Below are positions 30,881-38,900 of a stretch of DNA of 49,009 bases, piece after piece. The notes under the pieces are model-generated. The model made no database searches. It saw nothing but the letters and a program-made list of their open reading frames with translations, and was not told the origin of the DNA. Source of the stretch: a virus; the IMG/VR virus record IMGVR_UViG_3300020171_002237, positions 1-49,009 of that record, one strand, 5' to 3'. Position numbers and translations under genes: made by a program. Position 1 is the first letter of the stretch. Every line of letters starts with the position of its first letter.

Positions 30881-32346
30881 GGATTTACCTCTGCGGATTC
30901 GTTTGATTGGGTTGCTGGCGCGAGTCGCTCTGCGGCGACCGCCTTGAAGGTCTGGCCGGTCGCTGCGAGCGTCACCGGCACATCGGGGAAGTTTTGCTGG
31001 AAGCGAATGACGGCCACGTCCACATACTGCGGCGCGATCTCCACCAGTCGGCACTGGCGACCACTGCGCTGCGCTGCCAGCATGGTTGTGCCGCTGCCGC
31101 AAAAGGGTTCGAACACAATGTCACCGGCGTCCGAATACGCTTCCAGCACGAACTGGGGCAGTGCCACCGGAAACACGGCCGGGTGATCGATGTCCTGCCC
31201 GATCTTGCCCTTGTGGCGCATGATGCGAATCACCGAGTCAGCAATTTTGGTGTCTTGGGTGAGCGTGCCAACGTGGTTCCACGAGGTTTTGCTGCCATCT
31301 TTGTTGCGCATGCCACCGGCGCTGGTGCCGTCACCACGCAGATGGGTGTCACGTCCAGCGTAGATGCAGGGAACGTTCTTGTTGGGTCTGCGCACCTCGG
31401 AGTCCTTGCGATTGAAGTGAAACACGAACTCGAACGCTGGCGCAAAGCGACCACTCCAGTCACCCGGCAGGCCCGGGCCTTGGTCCCAAACGTACCAGCC
31501 AAAGCGCCGCCAACCCTGCTGGCGCATCCAGGACAGCCAGCCATCCCAGTACGGGACAACTTCCTGCTCGCGGTGGATCAGCCCCAAGTTGACCAGCACT
31601 TGGCCGGTTGCAGCCATGGGCAGGTTCGCGAAGACCGAACGCATCAGCGCGTCCCAATCAACAATGGTGTCGGTGTAGTCGCGCTGGGTACCATAGGGCG
31701 GCGAGGTGAAACACAGCGCAGCCTTTTCAGATTGCATCAAAGCAGCGATCACCGCCGGGTCACCGGCATCACCACAGATCAGACGGTGTGCGCCAAGCTG
31801 CCAGACATCACCAGTTCGCGATACCGGATTGACTGGCGCGTCTGGAACTTCGTCACCTGCGTCTGGGGCATCGTCGGATTTGTCATCGCCTGCCGGGTCG
31901 TCGCCGGTCTCGCCATCAATGTGTTCGGCCATCATGGCTTCGATCTCGGCATCCTCAAAACCAGTGAGCGCCAGGTCGTAACCGGACTCACACAGCTCAG
32001 TGAGTTCAAGGGCCAGCATCTCTTCGTCCCACCCGGCATCGAGTGACAGGCGGTTGTCAGCGATCACATAGGCGCGCTTTTGGGTGGGCGACAGGTGCCC
32101 CAGTTCAATGACCGGAACCTCCGTCAAGCCCAACTTGCGGGCAGCAGCCAGACGACCGTGCCCGGCGATCACGCCGCAGACACCGTCGACCAGCACCGGA
32201 TTTGTCCAGCCAAACTCGGCGATGCTGGCTGCGATCTTGGCCACCTGCTCCTCGCTGTGGGTACGTGGGTTACGGGCAAACGGGATCAGCGCGTCAACCT
32301 TGCGGTACTCGACGTTGAGGGGATTCAAGGGTTTGGAGCTTTCCAA
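30877..32346 (-). CDS. ParB-domain DNA methyltransferase 2 (beta-class, SPPY)
   Basis: 489 residues from a TTG at 32346; a second TTG at 32328 with GGAAAG upstream may be the true start. The N-terminal domain is closely similar to that of methyltransferase 1 (RTHSEEQVAKIAASIAEFGWTNP, GHGRLAAARKLGLTEVPV). The catalytic half differs: motif IV is SPPY at 215-218, as in cytosine-N4 enzymes, and the SAM motif EPFCGSGTT is near the C-terminus. Beta-class order. The TTG start directly behind a terminator-like hairpin suggests weak or regulated expression. Confidence 0.88.
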   Translation of the reverse strand: MESSKPLNPLNVEYRKVDALIPFARNPRTHSEEQVAKIAASIAEFGWTNPVLVDGVCGVIAGHGRLAAARKLGLTEVPVIELGHLSPTQKRAYVIADNRLSLDAGWDEEMLALELTELCESGYDLALTGFEDAEIEAMMAEHIDGETGDDPAGDDKSDDAPDAGDEVPDAPVNPVSRTGDVWQLGAHRLICGDAGDPAVIAALMQSEKAALCFTSPPYGTQRDYTDTIVDWDALMRSVFANLPMAATGQVLVNLGLIHREQEVVPYWDGWLSWMRQQGWRRFGWYVWDQGPGLPGDWSGRFAPAFEFVFHFNRKDSEVRRPNKNVPCIYAGRDTHLRGDGTSAGGMRNKDGSKTSWNHVGTLTQDTKIADSVIRIMRHKGKIGQDIDHPAVFPVALPQFVLEAYSDAGDIVFEPFCGSGTTMLAAQRSGRQCRLVEIAPQYVDVAVIRFQQNFPDVPVTLAATGQTFKAVAAERLAPATQSNESAEVNP

Positions 32347-32391
32347 AAAAGTGCGGCCCGCACGGGTCTATAAAAACCAGTGACGGGCCGC
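32345..32391 (-). terminator. terminator-like hairpin at the start of methyltransferase 2
   Basis: On the minus strand an 8-bp stem (32391-32384 with 32360-32353) is followed by AC and six T (32350-32345). The T run abuts the TTG proposed as the start codon. Either upstream transcripts end here, or the second methyltransferase is under attenuation. Confidence 0.55.
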
Positions 32392-32863
32392 GAGGTCGCT
32401 TGAGATCACAAGCGCTGGAGTTGAACGAGAGAACCCGCCGTCAGAAAGCTCCGAGGGCGGGTTCAGAAAAAGTCAGGAGACGAAAACTTGGATGTCAGAT
32501 CGGCAAAGGGTGTGAATTGAATTCCCCCCCCTTTGGTGCCAGGGTGCAAACCTGCTGCTGGTGCAAACCCCTGCAAACTCTGGTTTGCAGTCTGTCGGTG
32601 GGCGAGTCTTGCGCTGTTGCCCCCCGCATAGGATTTTCTGAAAGAAGGACCCCTTTTACCTGGGGCAGAGTAGCTAATTTCCAACTGATCGTCAGCGGTT
32701 TTCTCCATCCATAGCCGTAAATATACCGAAAAACGCTCTGGTTGTTTCACACCAATTTGCAGGCAAAAGGGACAAACTCCAAATCAAAGGACAGAGTGCC
32801 AAAGCATTACCCTACGTGACCCAATAGCTCGGATGATTTGTCGGGCTATTGGGGCTCGCCGGG
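32392..32863. other. non-coding 472-bp region with repeats between DUF6362 and methyltransferase genes
   Basis: No convincing gene: the best open frame (GTG 32750 to 32463, minus) has no ribosome site or recognisable protein. The region is more AT-rich than its neighbours. It contains two direct copies of GGTGCAAACC (32543-32552, 32560-32569) and the inverted repeat CTGCAAAC/GTTTGCAG (32571-32578, 32583-32590). A dyad GTGACCC...GGGTCAC (32816-32867, inner CCAATAGC/GCTATTGG) overlaps the DUF6362 stop. Probably a control region for the methyltransferase operon. Confidence 0.55.
32543..32590. repeat. GGTGCAAACC direct repeats and adjoining inverted repeat
   Basis: Two identical 10-bp repeats 17 bp apart, then an 8-bp inverted repeat built on the same TGCAAAC word (loop TCTG). 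This is arranged like a regulator binding site. Seen directly; the binding protein is unknown. Confidence 0.55.
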
Positions 32864-33262
32864 TCACTTTTTGCTGCTGTCATTGAGCTTTTCTGCCATC
32901 AAAGCCATGGCCTGATTCCAATGCCGCCAAGCAGTCGAGCGTCCAATGGCAAAGCGCGTGCAGATGTCACGCCAGCCGTACCGCTTGGCACGCATCCAGA
33001 CCAAGTGACGCTGCTCGACCTCAAGCCACTGCACCCAGAGCATGACCTCAAGCATGTCCTCCACGTCCTTCGGTGATGGAGGGAAGCGACAGACCACACG
33101 CTCATCGGTTGCCAGCATCTCCCACTGGCAACGCACGATGGTGGGCCACGCGTTGAAGTAGCCCTGCACGTTGGCCGAGGGCAGTCGCCTTGCCGTGACC
33201 GCAGCGTCCTCGAAGCGGTTGGCCACGTCATCAGGTGTCCATGGCGTGTTGCGCTCAGCCAT
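32864..33262 (-). CDS. DUF6362 family protein (HTH, late-regulator-like)
   Basis: 132 residues from ATG 33262. The start TPWTPDDVANRFEDAAVTARRLP and the C-terminal RYGWRDICTRFAIGRSTAWRHWNQAMALMAEKLN (a helix-turn-helix) match DUF6362. These proteins sit near the end of phage early operons and may act as DNA-binding regulators; the function is not established. The start overlaps the 69-aa gene by 8 bp. Confidence 0.8.
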   Translation of the reverse strand: MAERNTPWTPDDVANRFEDAAVTARRLPSANVQGYFNAWPTIVRCQWEMLATDERVVCRFPPSPKDVEDMLEVMLWVQWLEVEQRHLVWMRAKRYGWRDICTRFAIGRSTAWRHWNQAMALMAEKLNDSSKK

Positions 33263-33464
33263 GACGTGTCCTTGGTGTGCCGTACAGACGCTCGCCAATG
33301 CGTCGCACCAGTTCACGCTCGAGGTAGTCCAGCCGCTTGTCCTCAGCGTTGACCACCAGGATGTTCTGATCACGCCAGCCGCGTTGCTTGACGCTGTCCA
33401 GGTCTGTGACGGTTGGCTGCAAACGACCAAGGGGGCATTGGTAGTGGTGGGTGGGAACCTTCAT
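33255..33464 (-). CDS. unknown early protein, 69 aa
   Basis: Starts MKVPTHHYQCPLGRLQPTVTDLDSV at ATG 33464, with a strong AGGAGG at 6-nt spacing. Contains a single Cys/His-rich N-terminus and a charged helical end (DKRLDYLERELVRRIGERLYG). Not recognised. Packed between the resolvase and DUF6362 genes with overlaps, so it is part of the same operon. Confidence 0.6.
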   Translation of the reverse strand: MKVPTHHYQCPLGRLQPTVTDLDSVKQRGWRDQNILVVNAEDKRLDYLERELVRRIGERLYGTPRTRHG

Positions 33465-33465
33465 G

Positions 33466-33948
33466 TCACACCTCCTGCGTGTCGAGTGCCCAGTGCAGGA
33501 TGGCCAAGGCATCGGCTTCGTTGTCGTCAGTAACGGGGTGACCAAGGGCACGCATGGCAGCAATGACATCAGCCTTGCCTGCGTTGCCTTTGCCGGTGGC
33601 ATGCTTCTTGATCGTGCCCACGGGCACGCCCTGGTATGGGATACGGTGGTGCTCGCACCAAGTGGTCAGGGTGGCCATCAAGCCGCCATAAACGTGGGCT
33701 GCATCGACACCAACGTGGCGGCGTACCTCCTCGAAGTACACGGCGTTGATCTCGCCAGTCATCGTTTTGATTTCAGCCAGCCAGTGTTTGAAGCGCAGGA
33801 AGCGCATTCCACCGCCTTCGAAGCGCTGGGATTTGAAGCTCACGAAGCCGTGAGCGATTTGGCTATCTCGGGATTTAAGAGCCCAGCCTGTGGTCGTACC
33901 AAGGTCGAGTGCCAGGGTAACGGTGTGAGAAATGGTGGTTTGTTGCAT
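33466..33948 (-). CDS. RuvC-like Holliday-junction resolvase
   Basis: 160 residues from ATG 33948; a longer frame to 34020 would run into a strongly structured repeat region and is thought less likely. Acidic catalytic set of the RuvC/RNase H fold: Asp15 (LALDLGTTTGWAL), Glu73/Glu74 (YFEEVRRH), and Asp142/Asp146 (DDNEADALAI). The VGTIKKHATGKGNAGK loop is typical of the phage members. Resolves branched DNA before packaging. Follows the primase-helicase gene. Confidence 0.88.
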   Translation of the reverse strand: MQQTTISHTVTLALDLGTTTGWALKSRDSQIAHGFVSFKSQRFEGGGMRFLRFKHWLAEIKTMTGEINAVYFEEVRRHVGVDAAHVYGGLMATLTTWCEHHRIPYQGVPVGTIKKHATGKGNAGKADVIAAMRALGHPVTDDNEADALAILHWALDTQEV

Positions 33949-33984
33949 GGGGATTGGGTTCAAAAGTGGGGGGTTTTTATCGGC

Positions 33985-34105
33985 CTGACGCAGCCGACGC
34001 TGCTCACGGTTAACTTCCATAACCTGCGCGTCACGCGCCCGCGTGAGAAACTAACCGTAGGCAAAGTCGGCTGCGTCAGAATCTGGTTTGACTGACACAG
34101 CCGAC
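33985..34105 (-). repeat. structured intercistronic region with alternative 14-bp hairpins
   Basis: Three copies of a 14-mer: A CTGACGCAGCCGAC (33985-33998), B its exact reverse complement (34066-34079), and C with one change (34092-34105). B can pair with A (perfect) or with C (12-nt loop, one G-U in RNA), but not both. Inside A-B are two more inverted repeats: ACGGTTA/TAACCGT (34006-34012, 34052-34058) and TCACGCG/CGCGTGA (34031-34037, 34040-34046). It lies between the primase-helicase stop and the resolvase start. Confidence 0.8.
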
Positions 34106-34175
34106 ACGCATTGCCGGATTCAATCTGTGCGTCAGCAGCGTCAGTTTTAGGGTGGATGGCGGACATTTGACGTTC

Positions 34176-36485
34176 TCAGTTGTCCGCATAAGGCGTGTAA
34201 CTTGGGGTGCGAATCTCTTTCAAACCGATGCCTTGATAGCCACGCAATCCCACAGAATTGCGCCATTTCTCAAGGCCTCGGGTAAGCAGCAGATCGGAGA
34301 AGCGGCGTTGTGGCCCGACGAACTCACCAGCCGCTTCTGCCCACTGCTTCCAGTCGGAGAACAGCTCGGTGGTCAGTGATTTGGCGCTTGGCACACGCAC
34401 ACAACGTTCTTCCATCCAGCGTCCCAAGGCATCCTCAGCCTCGAAATACTCCTTGGTCGCACTGACTACACTCTCGGGCGCAATCAGTCCCTCGCGCTGC
34501 CAGGCCAAACAACCCTGTACGCCCCACTCAAAGATCGCGTTGCGCTCAATCAGCAGCTTGGCCTGCAGCTGCTTATCGCGTTTTTCAGGTGGCACAGTGA
34601 TCGTGAAGGGGATAAGGTGCAAGCGCCTGCGCATGGCCTCATCGATGTTGCGAATGGCCGGTTTGTGATTGCCCGCGATGACCAACTTGAACTGCGGCAG
34701 GTAGGTGAAGAAGTCCTGACGCATGAAGCGCGCCGAGACCCGGTCGCCACCGGTGATCTCCTTGATCTTGGACTCGTTCCAACGCCGCCCCTGTTCAGTT
34801 TCGGTTGCCCCGACAAAACGCGCGCCACGCAGGCCTGCCAGATCGGTTGGGTGCCGGTCACCGCGCGACTCCATGAATGTGTCCATCGGCGCGTTGGCCG
34901 CGTAGTCGCCCATCAGGGTGAAGATGGTGTTGACGAACACCGACTTGCCGTTGGCACCGGTGCCATACAAGAAGAACAGCGCGTGCTCTTGGGTGGAGCC
35001 TGTCATGCAGTAGCCGAACACCTTTTGCAGGTAGTGGATTTGATCGGCATCCCCCCCGGTCACATCGGCCAGAAATGCCAGCCAGTTGGGACAGGTGCTG
35101 CCTGCCTGAATCGTTGCTGTGCAGATTTTGGTCATGCGGTCGGTGCGATCATGGCCGCGCATCCGGCCGGTACGCAGGTCAACCACGCCACCGGGGGTGT
35201 TGATCGACCACTCGTCAGCATCCCACTCGTCCGTGGTGCCTGCATGCTTGCGGTCTGCACGGGCCAGTCGCTCGACACCGCTGATGGTGCCCGAAGCTGC
35301 CAGTTTCGCCGCAAGTTTGGGGTTGTCAGACTTGAGCGATGCGAAACGACAGACGTGGCGCACCAGATCGGATGCGGCCAGAGTGTCCTCGCTGCGCCAG
35401 CGCTGGCCATCCCACATCAGCCATTTGCCCCACGCCGCAACGTATCGCCAGTCATTTTTGTAGCGGCTCGTGAAACTCACTGCCAGCGCATCTTCGGTAC
35501 CCCAAACCGTATGCTCCTCATCACTGTTCGTACTCGGCGCTGTTTGGGCAGCTTTTGCCGTTCCAATGTCAGGCAGATGAATGGTCATGTAAGGGCTGTT
35601 GGCCACGATGTCGTGAACATCTACGCCCTCGGTCAACGCGTCGGCGCAGTCCCAACCATCGGGTTTGCCTTCGGGCGGGTACAGGATGACGCAACTGGTG
35701 GCCTTGGCTGCAAGAATGGCCTGTGCTGCGTTTTCTGCATACGTCCAGCCGGGCTTGTCCTTGTCGGGCCAGATCAGCACTGTTTTGCCCGCCAACGGTG
35801 ACCAGTCGGTTTTGTCCACCGGCGCATTGGCACCATGCATGGCGGTGGTGGCGCAGATGCCCGCATCGATCAGGGCTTTGGCACACTTTTCCCCCTCGAC
35901 CACAACCACCCGATCTGACTTGAGCATGCCCGGCTGGTTGTACAGTGGCCGTGGATCAGGCGGTGTAGCCTTCTTGCGTTTGACATCCCATGGCCGGAAT
36001 TCCTTCTTCTGCCCGGGTGGGTCATAGCGGTACACGATTGCGATCAACTTGCCTTCGCCGTCGTGATACTCCCATTTGGCCGTTGCTGGGCCCAGTTCAT
36101 CAATGGCGGGCTCAGCCTTGCGTTTGCGCGTCGCCTCTGGTGGTGCCTTGCCTACCATTTGCGCTGCAAAGTTCAGCACCTTGGCAAAGTCGGAATGGAC
36201 ATTGAGCGCCAAGTGGCCGGAAATCAGGTCGAAGATGTCTCCACCCTGACCAGTTGCACGATCTGTCCAGAGACCGGCCTTATCGCCGGTGACCACAATC
36301 TCCAGACTGTCGCCCGGGCTGCCCAAGATGTCGCCGACCAGGAACTTGCCCCGCTTGACCTTGCCAGCGGGAAACATGTCCTTCAGCACCGACTCAAGCC
36401 GCAGCAGCAAGCTGGCGCGAATTTCTTCGCGGTTGCCATCGCTGGACGGTGATGGTGCCGGTGTCACATCGTTAAAGTCCATCAT
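34176..36485 (-). CDS. phage primase-helicase (D5/P4-type)
   Basis: 769 residues from ATG 36485, with GGAGGG 8 nt upstream; an in-frame GTG at 36494 is less likely. N-terminal primase half: TOPRIM-like VVVVEGEKCAK near 193-203 and IWPDKDKPGW near 238-247. C-terminal helicase half: D5-type N-domain (WLAFLADVTGGDADQIHYLQKVFGYCMTGS), Walker A GTGANGKS at about 508-515, and the SF3-like FMRQDFFTYLPQFKLVIAGNHKP. Starts and unwinds phage DNA replication. Central gene of the early operon. Confidence 0.93.
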   Translation of the reverse strand: MMDFNDVTPAPSPSSDGNREEIRASLLLRLESVLKDMFPAGKVKRGKFLVGDILGSPGDSLEIVVTGDKAGLWTDRATGQGGDIFDLISGHLALNVHSDFAKVLNFAAQMVGKAPPEATRKRKAEPAIDELGPATAKWEYHDGEGKLIAIVYRYDPPGQKKEFRPWDVKRKKATPPDPRPLYNQPGMLKSDRVVVVEGEKCAKALIDAGICATTAMHGANAPVDKTDWSPLAGKTVLIWPDKDKPGWTYAENAAQAILAAKATSCVILYPPEGKPDGWDCADALTEGVDVHDIVANSPYMTIHLPDIGTAKAAQTAPSTNSDEEHTVWGTEDALAVSFTSRYKNDWRYVAAWGKWLMWDGQRWRSEDTLAASDLVRHVCRFASLKSDNPKLAAKLAASGTISGVERLARADRKHAGTTDEWDADEWSINTPGGVVDLRTGRMRGHDRTDRMTKICTATIQAGSTCPNWLAFLADVTGGDADQIHYLQKVFGYCMTGSTQEHALFFLYGTGANGKSVFVNTIFTLMGDYAANAPMDTFMESRGDRHPTDLAGLRGARFVGATETEQGRRWNESKIKEITGGDRVSARFMRQDFFTYLPQFKLVIAGNHKPAIRNIDEAMRRRLHLIPFTITVPPEKRDKQLQAKLLIERNAIFEWGVQGCLAWQREGLIAPESVVSATKEYFEAEDALGRWMEERCVRVPSAKSLTTELFSDWKQWAEAAGEFVGPQRRFSDLLLTRGLEKWRNSVGLRGYQGIGLKEIRTPSYTPYADN

Positions 36486-36735
36486 GGCTGGCACCCTCCG
36501 ACTCTTGGGGCTCGGCGTCGGAATCGCCAGCGGCGCTGCTGTTGGCAGCCCAGGTGCTCAGTTCATTCATACGAAAACGAACCAAACCACCCAGCAGGTA
36601 GTGCGGAATGCGGTGTTTGGCGCGCATCTTGGGGTCGCCAAACCAGTACAGGGGCAGCCGCAGCGCGCACGCAGCCTGCTTGGCATCGATCATGGGCTCG
36701 GCATCCATTTGGAATTCTTGTTTTGGTGTGTTCAT
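36472..36735 (-). CDS. AlpA/excisionase-like HTH protein, 87 aa
   Basis: Starts MNTPKQEFQMDAEPMIDAKQAA at ATG 36735 (GGAGGAC upstream). MIDAKQAACALRLPLYWFGDPKMRAKHRIPHYLLGGLVRFRMNELSTWA fits the MerR/AlpA winged-helix fold used by small phage DNA-binding proteins and excisionases. Its end overlaps the primase-helicase start and its start overlaps the nuclease stop (ATGA). Possible regulator, excision factor or origin-binding factor; this is inference from fold only. Confidence 0.7.
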   Translation of the reverse strand: MNTPKQEFQMDAEPMIDAKQAACALRLPLYWFGDPKMRAKHRIPHYLLGGLVRFRMNELSTWAANSSAAGDSDAEPQESEGASHDGL

Positions 36736-37469
36736 GGGGTTGTCCTCCAGCAGCGGTCTTGCCACGCGCAAAACTTGCATTCAAAGTGGGTGGCATCAAG
36801 GTAGGCGCGAGGTAGCAACTCACCTGCTTCGGTGGCTGCAATCACCTTCACACCCCGGTCAGACATGCGCTGGGCCAGCGCCGCATCGAACGGCACCAAC
36901 TCGGCGTAGATGTCCATCGTGTCTGCGTTGACCGCCGTGAAGATGGCCGGGTTTTCATGCAACTCCAGGTAAGCCTGGTAAATGGCCACTTGGGCGGCGT
37001 AGACCGGCTTGGAGACCGCGAGCTTGTTTTTCTCGAGATCGCGCCAGGACTTGGAGCCCAGGCACTTGTTCTCCCAAAGCGCCGGGTACGTGAATCCATC
37101 AGGCCCACCTACAAAGACACCGTCGATGTGTCCCTGCAAGCGACCGTCTGCCGTTGAAAACCCAAACTGATCGCCGTTCGGTTTGTGCGTGCGCAGATCG
37201 AACCCGGCTGCACGCAGCCACGCGACCATGCTGTCCTCGTTGACGTGGCCACGCTCAAAAATGCGCAGAATCCGCCCCTGCGTCTCGCGCCCCGGGTCCA
37301 CCGGCGCTTGGGCATACTCGTATTGCAGGGCGCGCTCGCACGACACCCCCAGACGAGATGCGCCCAGGTACTGGCGGGATTTCTCCTTGGAGCGGGTCTT
37401 TTGCAGACCCAGATCGATCAACGAGCTGATCTGACCACTGACGCTCGATGATGAGTTGAAGTCCATCAT
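36732..37469 (-). CDS. Cas4-like PD-(D/E)XK nuclease with Fe-S cysteine set
   Basis: 245 residues. Nuclease core: His75 (ERGHVNED), Asp116 (GHIDG), Glu133-x-Lys135 (LWENKCLG). Cys44 (VSCERAL) plus C-terminal Cys231, Cys234 and Cys240 (ECKFCAWQDRCW) match the four-cysteine 4Fe-4S cluster of Cas4/AddB-type enzymes. Known homologues are 5'-3' or 3'-5' DNA exonucleases in recombination. Here it sits between the Zn-finger gene and the AlpA-like gene, near the Sak4-like ATPase, so it is probably the end-resection nuclease of a phage recombination module. Confidence 0.85.
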   Translation of the reverse strand: MMDFNSSSSVSGQISSLIDLGLQKTRSKEKSRQYLGASRLGVSCERALQYEYAQAPVDPGRETQGRILRIFERGHVNEDSMVAWLRAAGFDLRTHKPNGDQFGFSTADGRLQGHIDGVFVGGPDGFTYPALWENKCLGSKSWRDLEKNKLAVSKPVYAAQVAIYQAYLELHENPAIFTAVNADTMDIYAELVPFDAALAQRMSDRGVKVIAATEAGELLPRAYLDATHFECKFCAWQDRCWRTTP

Positions 37470-37942
37470 TTGGCATCCTCCCAGGGCAGGTCGTTTTCCA
37501 TGTCGGCAAACGGATTGGCCATCGGATCCGGAACTTCAGGCAGACCACGCACTGGTGGGTACTTGGACTTCTCGTGGTGCTCCACCATGGCCTGCGTAAA
37601 GCAGGTCACGATGGCGTCGATCACCGCCAAGGCTTCTGATTCGGAGTAGTCACCCAGTGGCTTTTTGAACCCAATGGCCCCGGCTGAATCGCCGAAGGCC
37701 TTGAGGCACTTGACCATGGCGTTTTGCTCGACTTCAGAGAGATTGACCATGGTCACCCCCTTGGAGTCGACGAGGTCGTCCTTCAATCTGACCCAGTTGC
37801 CATACATGGCGTGAAACGCTTTTTGACAGCGTTCGGAACAAAAGACCCAGTCCAGCGGATACCGCTGGGCCTGTCCTGTGCGGTGCCGGTTGTCGGTATG
37901 ACCGTACCCCCGGGCTTGACGTGAGCAGACCCAGCATTTCAT
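37466..37942 (-). CDS. DUF6511 zinc-finger protein
   Basis: 158 residues from ATG 37942 (AAAGG upstream). MKCWVCSRQARGYGHTDNRHR...DWVFCSERCQKAFHAMYGNW is the DUF6511 start, with a C-x2-C ... C-x3-C zinc site. The remainder is helical and ends acidic (FADMENDLPWEDAK). Function unknown; common in phage early operons. Start and stop overlap both neighbours. Confidence 0.8.
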   Translation of the reverse strand: MKCWVCSRQARGYGHTDNRHRTGQAQRYPLDWVFCSERCQKAFHAMYGNWVRLKDDLVDSKGVTMVNLSEVEQNAMVKCLKAFGDSAGAIGFKKPLGDYSESEALAVIDAIVTCFTQAMVEHHEKSKYPPVRGLPEVPDPMANPFADMENDLPWEDAK

Positions 37943-38214
37943 CGCCTGCCTTTCTTCTTGCAATTGACAAGACGTTCACTGACCGGGCGACGACCCTCGG
38001 TGTAACCGTCGCAGTCAACAAAGAAGCGGGTTTTGGCGTGCAGGCAGCGGCACTGCTTGATCATCTGGTGCTGGTAGGCACGGGTGCAATCAGTGCAGTA
38101 GTCGCTGTCACCAGCTCGGGTCTTGATGGCATAGGTGCGCCACTGCTGGTACTGCGACGCGTCACTGAAGCAGCCCGGGTGGTAGGCCTGCGCCGTGGGT
38201 AAAGAGGCATTCAT
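37939..38214 (-). CDS. small cysteine-rich protein, 91 aa
   Basis: Starts MNASLPTAQAYHPGCFSDASQYQQW. Cys at DYCTDCTRAYQHQMIKQCRC and VDCDGYTEGRRPVSERLVNC suggest a zinc-binding fold. Very basic C-terminus (NCKKKGRR). Coupled to the DUF6511 gene by ATGA. Function unknown. Confidence 0.6.
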   Translation of the reverse strand: MNASLPTAQAYHPGCFSDASQYQQWRTYAIKTRAGDSDYCTDCTRAYQHQMIKQCRCLHAKTRFFVDCDGYTEGRRPVSERLVNCKKKGRR

Positions 38215-38226
38215 GGCTGGCGCTCC

Positions 38227-38895
38227 TTACTGAGCCCATGCGGGTTTGCCGGAGACTGGCGCGCGCTGCGGCCCTGGCGCTTGGTGTGCTGGTGGTGTTC
38301 CTGCACTTTGGGCCGCAGGGGCTTGTGGTACTGAATTGACTGTCGCTTGCGCGCTGGGTGCCAATTTCGACGGCACACCAAACGTGCGGGCGTAATCCGG
38401 GTGGTCGGGCTCGACAGCCATCTTGACCACGTTGCGGTCGTCACCCCGGTCGTCCTTTTCGATGTCCACGCGCACCACAAACTCCAACCCGTCGAGATCA
38501 ACAAAGCCTTGGATGCGCCGGGCAGCGGCAGCCTGTGGGCCGTTGTCCTGCGGCAGGAAGTTTCTGGCGCTGTTCAGTGCGGCGCGTACGAAGGTTCTGC
38601 CCATCTGCGTCCAGGTTGGCCCCTTGGGTGAATACAAGCCGATGTTCGACCACATCTTGCGCTTGGCATATTCGCCTCCGGTGATGACAAACTCGGCCGC
38701 CAGATAGACCGCACCCGTCTTGGATGACTGGGTGGGATAGCCGTCGGTCCAGCCCTGACTTGCGTCATAGTGGCCACCGGGTTTGAGTGTCATCAGCACC
38801 GGCACAAGCGCACCCTTGGGGATCAGGTTAAAACCCGACTGCTGTGCTTCTGCGTCGTTAAAGTCTGACCAGACATTGGTGTTGTTGTCGTTCAT
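38227..38895 (-). CDS. SSB-like replication/recombination protein, 222 aa
   Basis: Starts MNDNNTNVWSDFNDAEAQQSGFNLIPKG with AAGGAG upstream. A beta-rich core (VYLAAEFVITGGEYAKRKMWSNIGLYS; GLEFVVRVDIEKDDRGDDRNVVKMAV) is followed by a Pro/Ala/Gln-rich disordered tail ending in a short KPAWAQ. That domain plus flexible tail layout is typical of phage single-strand DNA-binding proteins. It directly follows the Sak4-like ATPase gene, the usual partner. Specific family not certain. Confidence 0.55.
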   Translation of the reverse strand: MNDNNTNVWSDFNDAEAQQSGFNLIPKGALVPVLMTLKPGGHYDASQGWTDGYPTQSSKTGAVYLAAEFVITGGEYAKRKMWSNIGLYSPKGPTWTQMGRTFVRAALNSARNFLPQDNGPQAAAARRIQGFVDLDGLEFVVRVDIEKDDRGDDRNVVKMAVEPDHPDYARTFGVPSKLAPSAQATVNSVPQAPAAQSAGTPPAHQAPGPQRAPVSGKPAWAQ

Positions 38896-38900
38896 TTGAA

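Noticed and set aside
32463-32750. 95-codon minus-strand frame starting with GTG
   Set aside because: No ribosome binding site, crosses the TGCAAAC repeats, sequence looks like translated non-coding DNA.
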